Below are positions 23,901 through 38,900 of a DNA stretch of 64,000 bases, in pieces (the stretch's first letter is position 1; every line of letters begins with the position of its first letter). The stretch lies in contig OX578283.1 of assembly GCA_951217055.1 (NCBI GenBank), positions 64,510,228 through 64,574,227 on the forward strand, in the 5' to 3' direction. The position numbers and the translations under genes were made by a program. Source of the DNA: Gerris lacustris. Its lineage: Eukaryota; Arthropoda; Insecta; Hemiptera; Gerridae. Below the pieces are notes generated by a model, which worked only from the letters and a program-made list of their open reading frames with translations, did no database searches and was not told where the DNA came from.

Positions 23901-26900
23901 AAATGTTCAATAATAATTAAATGTACCTACTAAAACTAATAAATGGAAAACACTGGGCTAAGTAATTAAGATCTCGTATATGACAAAGTTTGTCTGAGTT
24001 GTCTCGGACCGATTTTTTCATTTGGGGGGATCTATTTAAATTTGTTTCATATAGAGATGATTAGTAATGACGTCACAAGATGGCGTATCCTTTCGAAAAT
24101 TTATTCGATATTGCTTGTTTTGTTCCTTTTCCTTATCACCTGTTATCAATCCCTTGTAATTTGAATGAGGGAATTTTTATAACTTTTTTTATAATTAATT
24201 ATTAAATTAATACTGATTTCTAAAACTTTTCACCCTTTGAATGTTATTATACTGTCTATTTTAACAATGTAAGATTAGGAAACATTAAAAATGGCCGTTT
24301 TAGTGGTTTAAAATAAGTATTATTGTTAGTGTGTTTTATTGTATTGATATTGTCCTGGTCCGTTCTTATTTATTTGTTTATTTTTGAAATGGTTGTTCTA
24401 TTTTAGTTTGTATATTATGTGTTCCACCTTCTCGAGCTTTATAAAAGTTTCATCTAATACTTCATTTTTTTTTAACAAGTGATAAGGAAAAGGAACACAA
24501 CAAACACTGAGTTAAATTTTCGAAAGTTTTTGTGACGTCACACTAATCATCTCTATAGGGTGGGATGGGTTAATACTAAAATGTTATTTTAGCAAATAAT
24601 GGCGTATATATGCCGAATAATCTACGAAACCTTAAAACGTACTTTCTTGATGCAAGTACTGCCCTGTGATTTTTTAGTTTCGATTTCGATTACGGTTGCG
24701 GTTTAGTTCGATTACGGTTACGGTTTAGTTCGATTACGGTTGCGGTTTAGTTCGATTGCGGTTACGGTTTAGTTCGATTACGGTTTCTGTTGTAATTTGT
24801 AACATATTATCAACTAAGGAGGGTAAGTTTCTTAAAATTCGAAAGCAAAGAATAGAAATTCTGACATTAAATGTTGTTAATGAAGTTTGACATAATGATC
24901 GAAATATACCGAGAATTCGGGGACGAGTACTACATTTTTTAATAATGTAAAAAGATTTCAAAGGGTTTTTTTTTGTTAAATTAATTGTTTAATTAATGAA
25001 AAAAATGACGATAGCGTTTGTAAATGGATTTTTTTCTTATAAGTTTAGGTTTGTGAAGGTTTTATTTTAACATTTTTCTAAACTTAACCTTAAATTGTGC
25101 CTTTTTTTAAATTGCGCCTAAATTTAACCTTAAATTGTCCTATGCAACATACATATACATGGCGTATACTAGTTCTGTAGTTTGTGTACCTATTTTGTTT
25201 AGCTAATTAAGTTGATCATGTATACACAAGTTAAGAAATTGCATTATTTAATCTCCTTTTTTCTCTCATTTAACCCATTAATCAGATCAAGTTTGGGAAC
25301 AAATTCAGAATATATTCTATCACAAAACCCGTAATTTTACTAATGTTCTATCACAAAACCTGTAATTTTTATTGTTCTTCCAGCACACTGATGATAAGCT
25401 TTACCACCATTTCAATGATTTTTATAAATAGATAGCTATAAAGGTCTTTAATCATGTTTTCTACTAAGTATGTCTCATATACTGAACGCCTAATGAAATA
25501 ATAACCTAAAAATGTGGAAAAAATATGGTGTCGGTAAAAAAATACAGATGTTCCGAAACTTGGGGTGCAAATCATGTTCTGGGCAGAGGGTTAAAACCTG
25601 CCCACATTAAGTAAGGTAAGATGCATGAGGCATTTTGATCTAGCAGCTTGGGATGAGGCATGCCTTGGGAGTGGTAGCAGCAGGGCCGTAACTACCACCG
25701 GGGCAACCGGGGCAGTGCCCCGGGGCCCCCGACCGCGGGGGCCCCCGATCCTACGGCCCTACTTGAATTTCAATAGGCAAAACGAAATTATGTGAATTTT
25801 AAAAGTCTTTTATAAAAAAAAAATAGTTTCAGGAGAGAATAATTATGGACTATTATTAAACGGTTCTTTTGAAACTAGGGGGCCCCTAGACATTTACAGA
25901 AAAAGATTTAACATTTCCACGCACCAGGGGCCCCGTGGCAACGTATGACACACGTAGTTCACCAGTAAGTTTTTTGAGGACTATTACACGGTGAACTGAC
26001 AAACAACTCTGACGCTTACTCAATATATTGTTCACCTTTATCAAAGTTTTTTCCTTAAACTGTTACGAAGAGATCATATAAGCAGGGGTGCCCCCCCCCC
26101 CCTTCTAAGCTCTATGACGCAATTTAAAAGCATAATATAAATTGTTTGCTAAAATAGTGAGATTAAGAGGAAGCAAATCAAAATAGTTAAGTAACAGTTT
26201 ATTTACACAAGAACTGCATGACAAATAAAAAAATAAAAGTTATTAATATCAGTTGGTTAATATGATTTATCTGTCAGTTTCTCTACTGTAAATTAACATT
26301 GACCGTATTGAATAAGATAAAACCATCACAACAATCTAAGTAACTAAATGAAACACAGGAATTCACACTTCCAGACTCTGACACATTTGAAATTATTTTA
26401 AGTCCATCACAATTAGTGATAGCTAGGGCATTGGAGGCCTCTCGCCAAAAAAAATTTATGAGCAAAAAAATAAAAATTTGCGATCAGAACTGAATGGGGC
26501 CCTCTGTTAATGGTATAGAAGTATTTACTACGCTTTAAAGGGGCCCCCATCGACATTGGTACAAAGGTAGTAGTTTTATGTTTTTATTGGATTGGGGGCC
26601 CACCCGCAAATCGGGCCCATAGTTACGCCACTGACTTCAATATCCTTCTTGGCTTTTTGGTTGTAAAGAATCCATGGCCGCCCCGAAAGCCCGGGCCCCT
26701 GGGCAATTACCCCCTCCCCTCGGCGTTGTAAAAACACATGCGGCTCGACACCACGAAGGGCCCCCAGAATAATCTTGCCCCAGGGCCCCCAAGATTGTAG
26801 TTACGGCCCTGGGTAGCAGGTACACACTAGGCCATGCCTCGTGTTGCTACCCCTCCCTTAGTATGTACACAGATGAAAGAAGATGATAAAGTAAGAATTA

Positions 26901-29900
26901 AGATGAAGATTATGCTTTTATTAAATTTTTAACTTCTTAGTGTAGTTGTTTGGGCAAGGTTTACTTACCCCCTTTTTTCACCTCCTCCCTAATTACCCCT
27001 CAGGCGTAAAATTTTGAATAATTAATTATCTTCCTAGTAGGAACTTATGTTCTAAAGAGAAGAAAATGCCAACGCCCTAGCTTGAGTGAAATTCAATTTA
27101 ATGTATGCTTAGTTTTTCCAAGTACCTCACACTAAATAGTCATACAAAAATGTTAACCCTCTTCTAATTGGAAATAGAAGAAATAGTGATTTCATTTTTA
27201 TAGGTATATAAAATTTCGATCAATATTAATATTATTACTTTATTACCCATTTATAAGGCGGATATTTTTGTAAACTCCGCTGAAAGTGAAAAAGAAACAA
27301 GTTTATGGTTGATTTATAATAGGTGAGTATACTAAACCAATCTTTCATTTTTCATATTAAAAAATACAAGATTGGTTTAGTATACTCACCTATATGTCAA
27401 CAATAGTAAAAATAAACATGTTTATTTTTTTTTACTTTCAGGGAAGTTTACAAAAAATTCCACCTTATGAATGGGTGATAATATTAATATTGATCGAAAG
27501 GTTAGTAAATAAAGAAGTCTTTTATGAAGTCCGAAAAGTTTAAGCTCGGTTATTTAACCGAGCTATGGAACCACAAAAAATTGGTTTTTAATTTTTACTT
27601 TCTCATAAAAAGAGAAAGTATTGTGATGGCGCGAAAATTCAATTTTGAGATTTTGATAGATTTACACGTTTTGAGGTCCCCTGAGTCCAAAAAAGTGGTT
27701 TTTACAAAATGTCTGTCTGTCTGTCTGCGCAGACGCCTGGAGGCTATACTACTGGACCGATTTTGACGAAATTTGGTATACACGTTCAGAAAAATCATAC
27801 TCTGAGGCGAAATCGAGAAATGAATTTTAGCCCTAAATATGGGGGCCCAGCCCCCAAAAAACTCCAAAAAAAACGTGAAAAAAATATTTCTCGAAAACGG
27901 TTCCGAAGATTTTGATTAAAAAATTCTAAAATGTAGTGCATTAAAATTCGAATCCAACGATATAATCCGTTTTCCCGGGAAAACTCTAGTTCCTGAGATA
28001 ATAGCTTAAAACGCGGACGGAGAGAGCCCGGGTTCGATTCCCCGCCCGGGAGAAGTTATTTTTATGATAAATTTTGATGAAATGTTCAATAATATTTAAA
28101 TGTAGCTATGAAAACTAATAAATGGAAAACACTGGGCTAAGTAATTATGAACTTGTATATGAGAAAGTTTGTCGGAGTTGTCTCGGACCGATTTTTTTCT
28201 TAAAAATGAAAGTTGTATAATTTATTTTTATTTAATTTGAGGACATGAATTTAATTGGTGGTCGTCTCATGTATTTCGATGTCTAAGATATTAAATAATA
28301 GTGTAATTGCCAGTACCTGATTTCAGGAGAATTGACGAGAATCAAATTAGTAGTAAATTCTGTAGGATTCAAATTAGTACTTTCAAAAAGTACTAATTTG
28401 TTTCAAAAAGTACATTCAAAAAGTACATTGCGAAATATCGCAAATGTGAAGAGTTTGAATTTTCCTTAAACGACCCAACTAATAAAGAATTTAAACTACA
28501 AGGAACAATCTACCAATTTATCAAAAGGTTGAGATTTACTCAATCTGAGACATATTTTTTTCTTTTAGAGATCTAGACTCTGCTCACAGAGAAGTTATTG
28601 GCGTACTCCTACCTCCTATTCTTCCCAAGAAAATTCAAATAATTATTATAGTTTAAACAAAAAAAACGTGTGGTGTCGCGGGACACCCGGTAGGAACGAT
28701 GTTCCTTACATTTTTCATTAAATATAAATTATAAAATCACACTGCTAAGTCCGTATACAATGCTAACTACTTATACATGGCGGAGTTAGAAAAGAGACGA
28801 TATTAAAACTAACGAACTGTTTGTACCTAGCAGAGTTAAGGAAAAATTAAAAGAAAATTATTATTTGTATCATTAAAGCAAGCGTCTTACTATAAATATA
28901 TATTGAATATAAGAAAATAGTTGATCATGATGAGTTTATTGTTAAAGAGTATGTTTGTTAAGGGATGTTGGATTGAAATAGGATTGTTTTCTACCTACCC
29001 GGCCGATTAATTTAAAATATTATATAATATATCTCTTCCCTACTCTAAAGCTTCTGGTTTTATCCGGTTGAAATGTTACATGCCTGTTTCAATTGAACTT
29101 TAGTCAATGTGTAAGAAGTTTTATTAAAATCGTTATACGTTAGAACGGAAGATATCGGTAAAAACGTTGTTTTATATATTTTAAACGTTTGGGTCAACTT
29201 TAATAAATTTAGCGATCTTTATCACTTCATAACAGTGTCAGTGTTCGTTTCACTAAAAATAATATTTAAAAAAGTTGTTTGTCTCATTAATGAAGTTACA
29301 ATTTTTTCTTGGATTAAGTACGCAGTATTATAATAATATACCTAATATATTGAAATAAGCGTCAGCACAGATCAATTGTACTTTTAACAAGACCGAAAAT
29401 TATATTTTCTATATTTACAAAACCAAGTGACATTTTGACATATAACAAAAATAAACAAAACAAGTCAAGGAAGGCTTCCTTAATAACATTATTTTTTCCC
29501 GTCTTTTTGAAGCTTACGTTTACGCAAGCGTTGCCCGTGAACGCTTGGGCGGATAACGTCTTCCAACGAACTCAGCCAGGGCATTGGTAAAATGAACATG
29601 TGTACCAAATTGCAACTTACTAGGTGATCTTTTACTCAAGTTATCGTCATTGGTAGATTTCGTGACGGTGATTTTGCGTGACGGGTAATTTTGGTCGTTT
29701 TTTAGGGTTTCGTTGGTAAAACCAAAAAGAGAAACCCTTATAGTTTCGTTCATGTGTCTGTCTGTCTGTCACTCTGTACGGTTCCAATAACTTTTGAATA
29801 AAAGAGATAGAAACATGAAACTTTCCAATATTAAAGATCGTTTTGACGCGCACACAGGAAAAATAAAGCGAACTCAAGATTATCAGCTGTTCAAATCCAA

Positions 29901-32900
29901 AATGGCGGATAATTCATGTCACATGAAAATAAATATTTTTTAAAATTTTGTGTGGGGTATCAAATGAAAGGTATTGAAGAGCAGATTACAAACAATATAC
30001 CACTTAGGGAAAGTGTTCAATTTTCAGCGCCATTTTATCAAAAAACATCGAAATTTTAAGTGTCCCCCCCCCCCCTAAAATCGTATTTCCACTATACTAA
30101 AAATATAAAAAAATATGAAAAATGTGCGGTCTGATGGGCAAAAGAAAAAATAAGAATAGCAACTTGGACGGATTGACTCGGAATCCAAGATGGCGGCTGA
30201 TTGATGTCACGGGAATTTTTTTTTTTTTTTTAAATTTTGAGTGGGGTATCAAATGAAAGGTATTGAAGAGTAGATTACAAAAATACATGACACTTGAGTA
30301 ATGCGTTTAATTTTCTACGCCATTTTGTCAAAAAACATCAAATCTTGCCCCCCCCCCCCCCCCCTCTTACTAATTTCATGTTTACAACACCAACGAAACC
30401 CTTTTTTCGTGAGACTTCACGCACTACCTATTATTTCGGATTCACTCCCGGGCTCCAAAACCTGCTATAAGGAAATTCGTTTCAAAAAAGAAAAAGCAGA
30501 GACAAATGATTTACTAAATAGTAAAATCAATTTGAAAGGAATTTCAAGTGTTTCTCTGTATTGAATTTTAAATGTATAGAAGGAAGTAAGTGTGAGTTAT
30601 GTCTATTGAAGAGACGTAATCCTAATTAACTGTGTGCAGCGTTACTTATGAATCTATCTACTCGAGATTAAGCATTCTCTTCTAACTTAAACTTTTCATT
30701 TCACCAACAACCCCTCATTTAATTTAACCAACTATTCATCCCGGGGGGGGGGATGCTTTCAAATTTCCTCTTAGAAAACTTATTAAACCACTTTAATTAG
30801 TTCTACTGTTCGTTCATACTATTGTTGAGGAAACGCGGTAAATAATTAAAGATTTTTTTTTAAGTAGACTCAATATTCAAAGTTTAGTATTAATTATTAC
30901 ATAATCTTCTCTAAATATGCATATTAGTAATTAATAAATAAACCAATTACTCTTTCTATTAAATTTATATAAGGTAATTAATCACAGCATTGAGAAATTT
31001 TAATAAATAAATAAATAATATTCTATATTTAAAAACCAGGTACAAAGTACAAAAGGTATAATAGCGTCAAGATAAATTGCAAAAATAAACATTATAACAC
31101 GAAAGACCAAACAATAACATTAAACATATACATATCACAGATAAAACTTAAATTAAGTAAAATTAAAAAGGACATGTAAATATCTAATATCACAGTTTTA
31201 CTTTATGCTATCTATAAATTAAAATTAAAAAACCCATTAACACTATACAGAGATCACTATAATAATTTATAATTGATCACTCTTATAATTAAAAGAAAAA
31301 TTGATAGGAAATCACAATCTGGTTTCTGCTTAATACCACTAACATTAGAAGCATTATAGAATTATTAAATTCTATTAGTCAAAGTGAACTTAAGGAGTCT
31401 ACTTGAAGTTGTTCATTCTTCCACTTGAGACTAGTTTATTTTTTGTTCACTTGTAAAATAGATTATTTTTAGTATCAACCATTTAAAATCGAATCTCAAG
31501 AAATCTTTCTTCTGAAGTCAAAATTAATTATGGCAATTAAGTAGCCATCTTTAGTGCTTTCTGATTAATTTTTAATAAAAAAAATGGGGGAGTGTAGGTT
31601 GTAGTCTGGCCTAGGCACCTACTAAGAGTATGTAACCCCCCCCCCCCCCCCCTCCTTAGTGAAGGTACCGAGCCACCCCCGTCAAAAATGAATTCCTACG
31701 CCACTGATCTCATCTGACATGGGAAATAAGATCTTAAAAACATTATTGGTCCTAAAACCATCTACATCCTTGATATGAGAAAATTGAATTTATGAGTTTA
31801 CTGTTTTTAGGGTCCGTAGGCAAAACCAAGGACCCTTATATTTTCCTGCGTGTGTCTGTCCGTCCGTCCTGTCGCGTGCTCTCACGGCTACACCTTTTGT
31901 CCGATCACTTTGAAATTTGGCATGTATGTGTCTTGTACCTACCCACATATTTCAAAAATATAGCGACTTAAAAAAAATATTTTTCAAAAATATTAGGGTA
32001 AAAACACTTAAGGGTTAAAATTTGTTTATTTTTTTAGGACACCGTGAGGGGTATCATATGAAAGGGTACGTCGAGCTGATTACAAAAATATATAACTCTT
32101 ATTTTATAACTTTGATAGGGCGAGCGTAGGCAAGTTTGAAGTGGGTGTGAAACCACTTATGTGAAGTGCAAAAAATCTGAAAAAATTCCTGCAATCGCGC
32201 AGTAGGGGCAACCCCCCACTTTGCCCCCAGGCCACCCAACTTTAAAATTCAAATTGAAGTGTATACTTTTGATAGCATATTTAGATTCTATAGTGAAAAA
32301 TAATAAAATTTTACATGGAACTTTTTTTTAATCTCTAATATTTTGCCCCTTATAGGGGGGCGAGATAATAAAAATAACCATTAATAATAATTATCCTTCA
32401 GTGTATAGCTTAATTGAGTTTACTGTTTTTCAGAAGTAATACTAATTTACTAAGCCAATGTCAGTTATCTTAAAACGTTTTTCTTTGAAGGGCTTTAGAT
32501 AAGGTTTTTTTGGCTTAGCACGATAGTATAGTTATCATAAGGTTTTTTTGGCTTAGCACGATAGTATAGTTATCATAAGGTTTTTTTGGCTTAGCACGAT
32601 AGTATAGTTATCATAAGGTTTCTTTTTTGGCTTAGCATGATAGTATAGTTATCATGAGGTTTTTGGGCACTGTATCTATTACTAACTGAAAACACTTAAT
32701 GTAACAATTAGTTCTACTGCATTAATAGAAACATTTCTGCAAAATTTTGCTCTTGTGGTTTTACAATAGATGTAAATATACAGGGTGGTCCAAAAGCCCC
32801 CCCCCCCCCTTAAATTAATGAAACTTGGGAGATCTGTACCTTATAAAAGGAATTTTGTTTTTCTGAAATCGCGCAGTAGGGGCAACCCCCCACTTTGCCC

Positions 32901-35900
32901 CCAGGCCACCTAACTTTAAAATTCAAATTGAAGTGTATATTTTTGATAGCATATTTAGATTCTATAGTGAAAAATAATAAAATTTTACATGAAACTTTTT
33001 TTTTATCTCCAATATTTTTCCCCTTATAGGGGGGCAAGATAATAAAAATAACCATTAATAATAATTATCCTTCAGTGTATAGCTTAATTGAGTTTACTGT
33101 TTTTCAGAAGTAATACTAATTTACTAAGCCAATGTCAGTTATCTTAAAACGTTTTTCTTTGAAGGGCTTTAGATAAGGTTTTTTTGGCTTAGCACGATAG
33201 TATAGTTATCATAAGGTTTTTTTGGCTTAGCACGATAGTATAGTTATCATAAGGTTTTTTTTGGGTTAGCACGATAGTATAGTTATCATAAGGTTTCTTT
33301 TTTGGCTTAGCATGATAGTATAGTTATCATAAGGTTTTTTTTGGGTTAGCACGATAGTATAGTTATCATAAGGTTTCTTTTTTGGCTTAGCACGATAGTA
33401 TAGTTATCATGAGGTTTTTGGGCACTGTATCTATTACTAACTGAAAACACTTAATGTAACAATTAGTTCTAATGCATTAATAGAAACATTTCTGCAAAAT
33501 TTTGTTCTTGTGGTTTTACAATAGATGTAAATATACAGGGTGGTCCAAAAGCCCCCCCCCCCCTTAAATTAATGAAACTTGGGAGATCTGTACCTTATAA
33601 AAGGAAGTTTGTTTTCCTGAAATCGCGCTGTAGGGGCAACCCCCCCACTTTGCCCCCAGGCCACCTAACTTTAAAATTCAAATTGAAGTGTATATTTTTG
33701 ATAGCATATTTAGATTCTATAGTGAAAAATAATAAAATTTTACATGAAACTTTTTTTTTATCTCCAATATTTTTCCCCTTATAGGGAGGCAAGATAATAA
33801 AAATAACCATTAATAATAATTATCCTTCAGTGTAGCTTAATTGGCTAGAGAACCTGTACTGGAAATATGGGGAGGTCCGTGGTTCGAGTCCCGGCGCTGA
33901 AGTCAATTTTTCTCTGTCTGTCTCCCCTTGTAAATGGTAATTATAATTTGATTTAAATTAAACTTTAAACGCTCCGTAGTATGAATACTAACAATAACTT
34001 AAAAATTGAATAAAAATAACTTTTCCGAAAATAGTGAAAAATTAAACTTATATCGTTATAAAATCTAAACAGTTTGAGAGACTTTTTTTTGGACCACCCT
34101 GTATACATTTTTGATTAAATTTATACAATTCTTACTCCAATTTTCGTTTACTTAAAATATTGTTTGAAACAACCAAAAATTGTATTGCATAATGCTTTTA
34201 GTATTGTTCATTAATAAATTAATAAATAATTCTAAGTTATTAAATAAATCTTATATAATAATAATAACCATGTGGATAACAACTTTAATTATATAACATT
34301 TTAGGATAGCATTAAATAGAAATTTAAAAGATTCTTGTACTTTAAGACTCACCCTCACCAGCCTAATAACACCAGCCTTTAAATTTTATTATAAGTATGT
34401 ATATTATATATGTATTATAATTTTGTTGTTTTTTTACGTAAAAAACAACAAAATTCAATGTTAAAATGTAACATTGAATGTTTTCTTCAAAAGTATAAAA
34501 CAAATAGAATCTATTATCCCAACTTCTGTTATATTTTAAGCAATTATCCATATTTTCCTTTTCATATCCCAAATATCAGGGTTCTAAAGAAGTAGAAAGG
34601 GGTTTTTAAAACAATGTCGGAATTACTGCAGGAAACAAAGTTAATAACAAGGTATAAGTAATTCTTGGCCAGTTTCCAAAGAGACTGTAGAACCTTAGCC
34701 CCTTGACTCGTTGAATTATTTAATTTGTTAGTAATGTTTGGTGTGGAGGGGGGTTAAGAAGGAGGCTTGCAATGCTTATGAATGCCTGAAATGCTTATGA
34801 ATGCCTGAAATGCTTATGAATGCCTTATGAAGACAAGTGGAGGTGAGGTCGTCCTACCCTCTCTGGACACACTGTACCTTACTGAATATTTTAAATCGAG
34901 CCTTTGGCATAAATATCTTTTACCTGAGCCTACGCTCTGCCACCTTGGGAAATGCTTTACGAAAATTGCGTCTTGATTAAGTCTAAGTTTTACTCAAACG
35001 TAGTCCTATTTTTCTCTCATTTTTCTTTTTTCTCTCGGGAGAAAGTATCTTGTTACATCTCCTTTTTTATTTTTAGAGAGAAAGTATTAACTTTTTTTTT
35101 TTACTTTAAGAGAAATTGAATTAACCTCACTAACTTTAATATTTACAATGTAAAAACAAAGAAGTTTTTTATAATTGCTTTAAATAATAAACAAATGGTT
35201 TTGCTTTGTTTAATATTCTTAAAAGCTGGATTATACATAAATTAGTAAAATGCTCTTAAACTGATAAATTTATAAATATAAGACCTGAGATTTTTTTTTT
35301 ATTTTTTATTTTTTCTTAATTTAACTAAAAACCGTTCCATATACCGAAAATTGAATACTACCTCTACTTCTCTCTCAAATCCCTTTTTACTACGTTTTTA
35401 TTAGCTTGCTTTCTTGTTTGTTTGTTTGTTTGTCAGGTACAAATCTGGCAATCGATTTCTAACTAACTTCCCGAATAGCTAGACATTTGAAACTTTTAGT
35501 ATAGCTCAGAACACGATGACAATGCATAATTTTAATACTTTTAGCCATCTTTCAGCAGAATTTAATTGGTTTTCAACAAATTTTTCTGTACTGAAAGTTA
35601 GTTCAGAAAAAATCCGCCAGTTATTTTATTTGTTTTGCCATATCCTATATTTACAATCTTCATTTTGACGGGTTTCAAATTTGTGATTTTTATAAATAAG
35701 AGATAAACATTGAATGACAGCAAAACAGTAAATACATCGATTATATTATTTATATTATTTCAAATATATCGATGGCACGGTTTAGATTTGGTGTTGGGGA
35801 GATCCGTTGTACAAAGATTTGTCCTTCTATAGGTTTAAGATCAGCTCTCTAGATGGTTATCATTTATGTAAAGTAAATAAATTCGGAACTATTTTTTTCA

Positions 35901-38900
35901 CTAACATTATATATTATGTAACAATAACAATTATATTATCAGCATTACATACAAAGTTAAAAAGTTCGTTTTATCTGAAAATTATTTGGTTTAAGGCAAG
36001 TAAGTGCTGAAACTGATCTAAATCGGAGGAATTGTATTAATGTTTATAAAATAATTTCATGATAAAATGTATTAGATTTTTTTGGTATTTATAACTAACT
36101 GCATAGTTCATTTTTAAAGAACACCAATTTGATTCAAAAGTTTTATTTACCACATTTATTTGTTTGTTTGATAATGCAAGAATGTATTATATGGCTTATG
36201 TAATATTATTTATCTACGATTGATTCGAAATATAAACATTATATCTTTGTTTAGATGCGTAGAAAGTGATTATTTACGTACTTGTATTCATTGCGCATGC
36301 GCGTCTCATTGTTCAGAATAATTCCTCTTCTTTACCGCGCTAGCGCGGTAAAGAAGAGGAATTCTTCAGCTTTACGCACGATTAGCGGGTTTGTTTACAT
36401 TTAACAAAACTAATTTGCTGTTCTTTTATTAAAGTAACTGTTTATATCGAGTTTTTAGTGAAAAACAATGAGTGAATCAAGTGACTTTGACGAAAATGTG
36501 GAGAATAATACTCCTCCAGAAATAATTAATTCGGTAAAAAATACAACTAATGAATTAATGCCATCTTTATCAAGAGAGAGATACGAACTTACATACAGCA
36601 AGTTTAATTTATTCTGTATTTATTATTTAAATCTAACAATCGTAGATAAAGTACGGTACGCAACTCGTGCGAAAACGGCATTTTGCATTGCTCTGTGGTT
36701 TTACCACCCTCGCTATCGCTCGGGTGCAAACTCCACACTCGCATGCAAAATGCTACTTTCCGCACTCGACGCGTAATGTACTATTTCCTCTTCCTTATCT
36801 TTGTTAGCTTCAATAAAAAGAAGGTACGAGATACAAATTGAGTTTGGATATTTCCCCCCATGTATAGAAATTAGACATACGATTCGTAGACTCTCTGTTA
36901 AGTCTTCCTTTTCTACAAAAGAAAAAAAATGTTCTTACATTTCCTCCATTCGAAATTCACTAAATAGAACTGTTTCCTTGGGAGCCTTTGGAATAAGTAG
37001 ACGTTATAATGCTCCTGTGTCTCTCGTATTCACAAGGAATACGGGAACGTGGGGAGAGGTTTTAGGTTCATCTGAAATCCAGAGCTAGAATGTCCTTTGG
37101 AGAAATACTAAAGGAGTTACCCAGGAGTGGAATTCTCTTCCCTTCTTGAGGAAGCATTTCACAATACACACCCCTCCCCCACCTCATCCTACCTCTCAAA
37201 CTCTCTCTTACTCTCAAATCCTCTCTCACTCTCAAATCTCAATTGAATTTAAAAGCAATCTGAGTGAATAGATTCCTCAGTCTAAGATTTTACCTCTTTC
37301 CCATCCCTTTAGACTTTATACTTCTAAACCGTAATTACAAATAGACTCTCAATCCATTTCCTTTTTTGCATAAGTAAATGCTTTTTTTATAATTTAAAAG
37401 TAAAATTAAGCTGCTTTAACCTAATTTTCATATTATTCTGGTTTCTTTTACTTTAGTTTTTTTTATTTTATTTAAACATTTTACATAATAAGAATCGTGC
37501 ATCTTACATTTTAAATATCTTTTAATCACATTTTACTTTAGAGATGCCAAAGAATAACAAATTTACTCAAAATTTATATTGAAATTTTTATGTACAAATT
37601 GATTCATGCAATTCTCATTTGAAAGGTAGATTCTTTCTTAGTAGTTATACTTTGACCTTACTCTACTCTCCAACTCCTTCTATAACTCCCATGAGGATTC
37701 CGATAAAGTACACACTTCAGAATAATAGTAGTTGGTTTCCTAATACTCCAGGAGACAGCGTGAAAAAAAGTGTCTAACTAACATCAAGCTGGAATTTTGT
37801 GTACAAGTTAATGTTTTAGTGATTTTTAAGATTATGTGGTTGTCTAGGTTTGTCTGCTGGAAATATCCTGACAGTAGGCATTTCAAAAAAATAAACCGAC
37901 AGAGAGCGAATATGTCCCTCAACTTATGATGGACAATGTGATTTTCATCATCCTGAGAACAAAATTAGTTAGTAGACCAAAAATCAAGTTGACGTTACTT
38001 AATCACTTGATAGGTGATCACTTTGATTTGAACCTGTCAAGTGACGAACTATCATCTACTTGACTTTAAGTTTACTAACTAATTTTGTACTCAGGCTCAT
38101 AAAAATCACCTTTCTCCATTGGTTTGTGACAGCCGCTCTCCATTGGTTTGTTTTTAGGGTCCGTAGGCAAAACCAAGGACCCTTATATTTTCCTGCGTGC
38201 GTGTCTGTCCGTCCGTCCTGTCGCTTGCTCTCACGGCTACCCCTTTCGTCCGGTCACTATGAAATTTAGCATGTATGTGTCTTGTACCTACCCACATATT
38301 TTAAAAATATAGCGACTTAAAAAAAATATTTTTCAAAAAAATTTAAGGGTTAAACATTTTTTTTTTTTTTCGACACTGTGAGGGGTACCATATGAAAGGG
38401 AAAGTCGAGCTGATTACAAAAATATATAATTCTTTGGTTATAACTTTGATAGGGTGAGGGTAGGCAAGTTTGAAGTGGGTGTGAAACGTGTCCCCCCCCC
38501 CTCTATCTCGCTTATGTAAAGTGCAAAAAATCTGAAAAAATTCCTCAACATTCTTCGACCAAAAGTAAAGATACCACCTTTTTGGAAATTTTGAAAAAAA
38601 TATTATTTTATTTTTTATTGACAACATACGTTTTTTTTATAACTATGGTCTTTTTGATGTATTTATATGGTTGTAGTCCGGTTCAGTGGCAAAAATAGTA
38701 CATTACGCGTCGAGTGCGGAAAGTAGCATTTTGCATGCGAGTGTGGAGTTTGCACCCGAGCGATAGCAAGGTTGGTAAAACCACACGAGCAATGCAAAAT
38801 GCCGTTTTCGCACGAGTTGCGTACCGTACTTTATCTACGATTGTTAGATTTAAATAATAAATACAGAAACAAATAAACTTGCTGTATGTAAGTTCGTATC

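Noticed and set aside
27213..27499. Independent small palindromic MITE
   Set aside because: Its right arm continues past 27499 and resumes beyond the family X insertion, so it is a truncated copy of the 43261-44335 element.
37100..37140. LINE-like C terminus (TQEWNSLP)
   Set aside because: Only about eight residues agree with a common LINE motif; too short to call.
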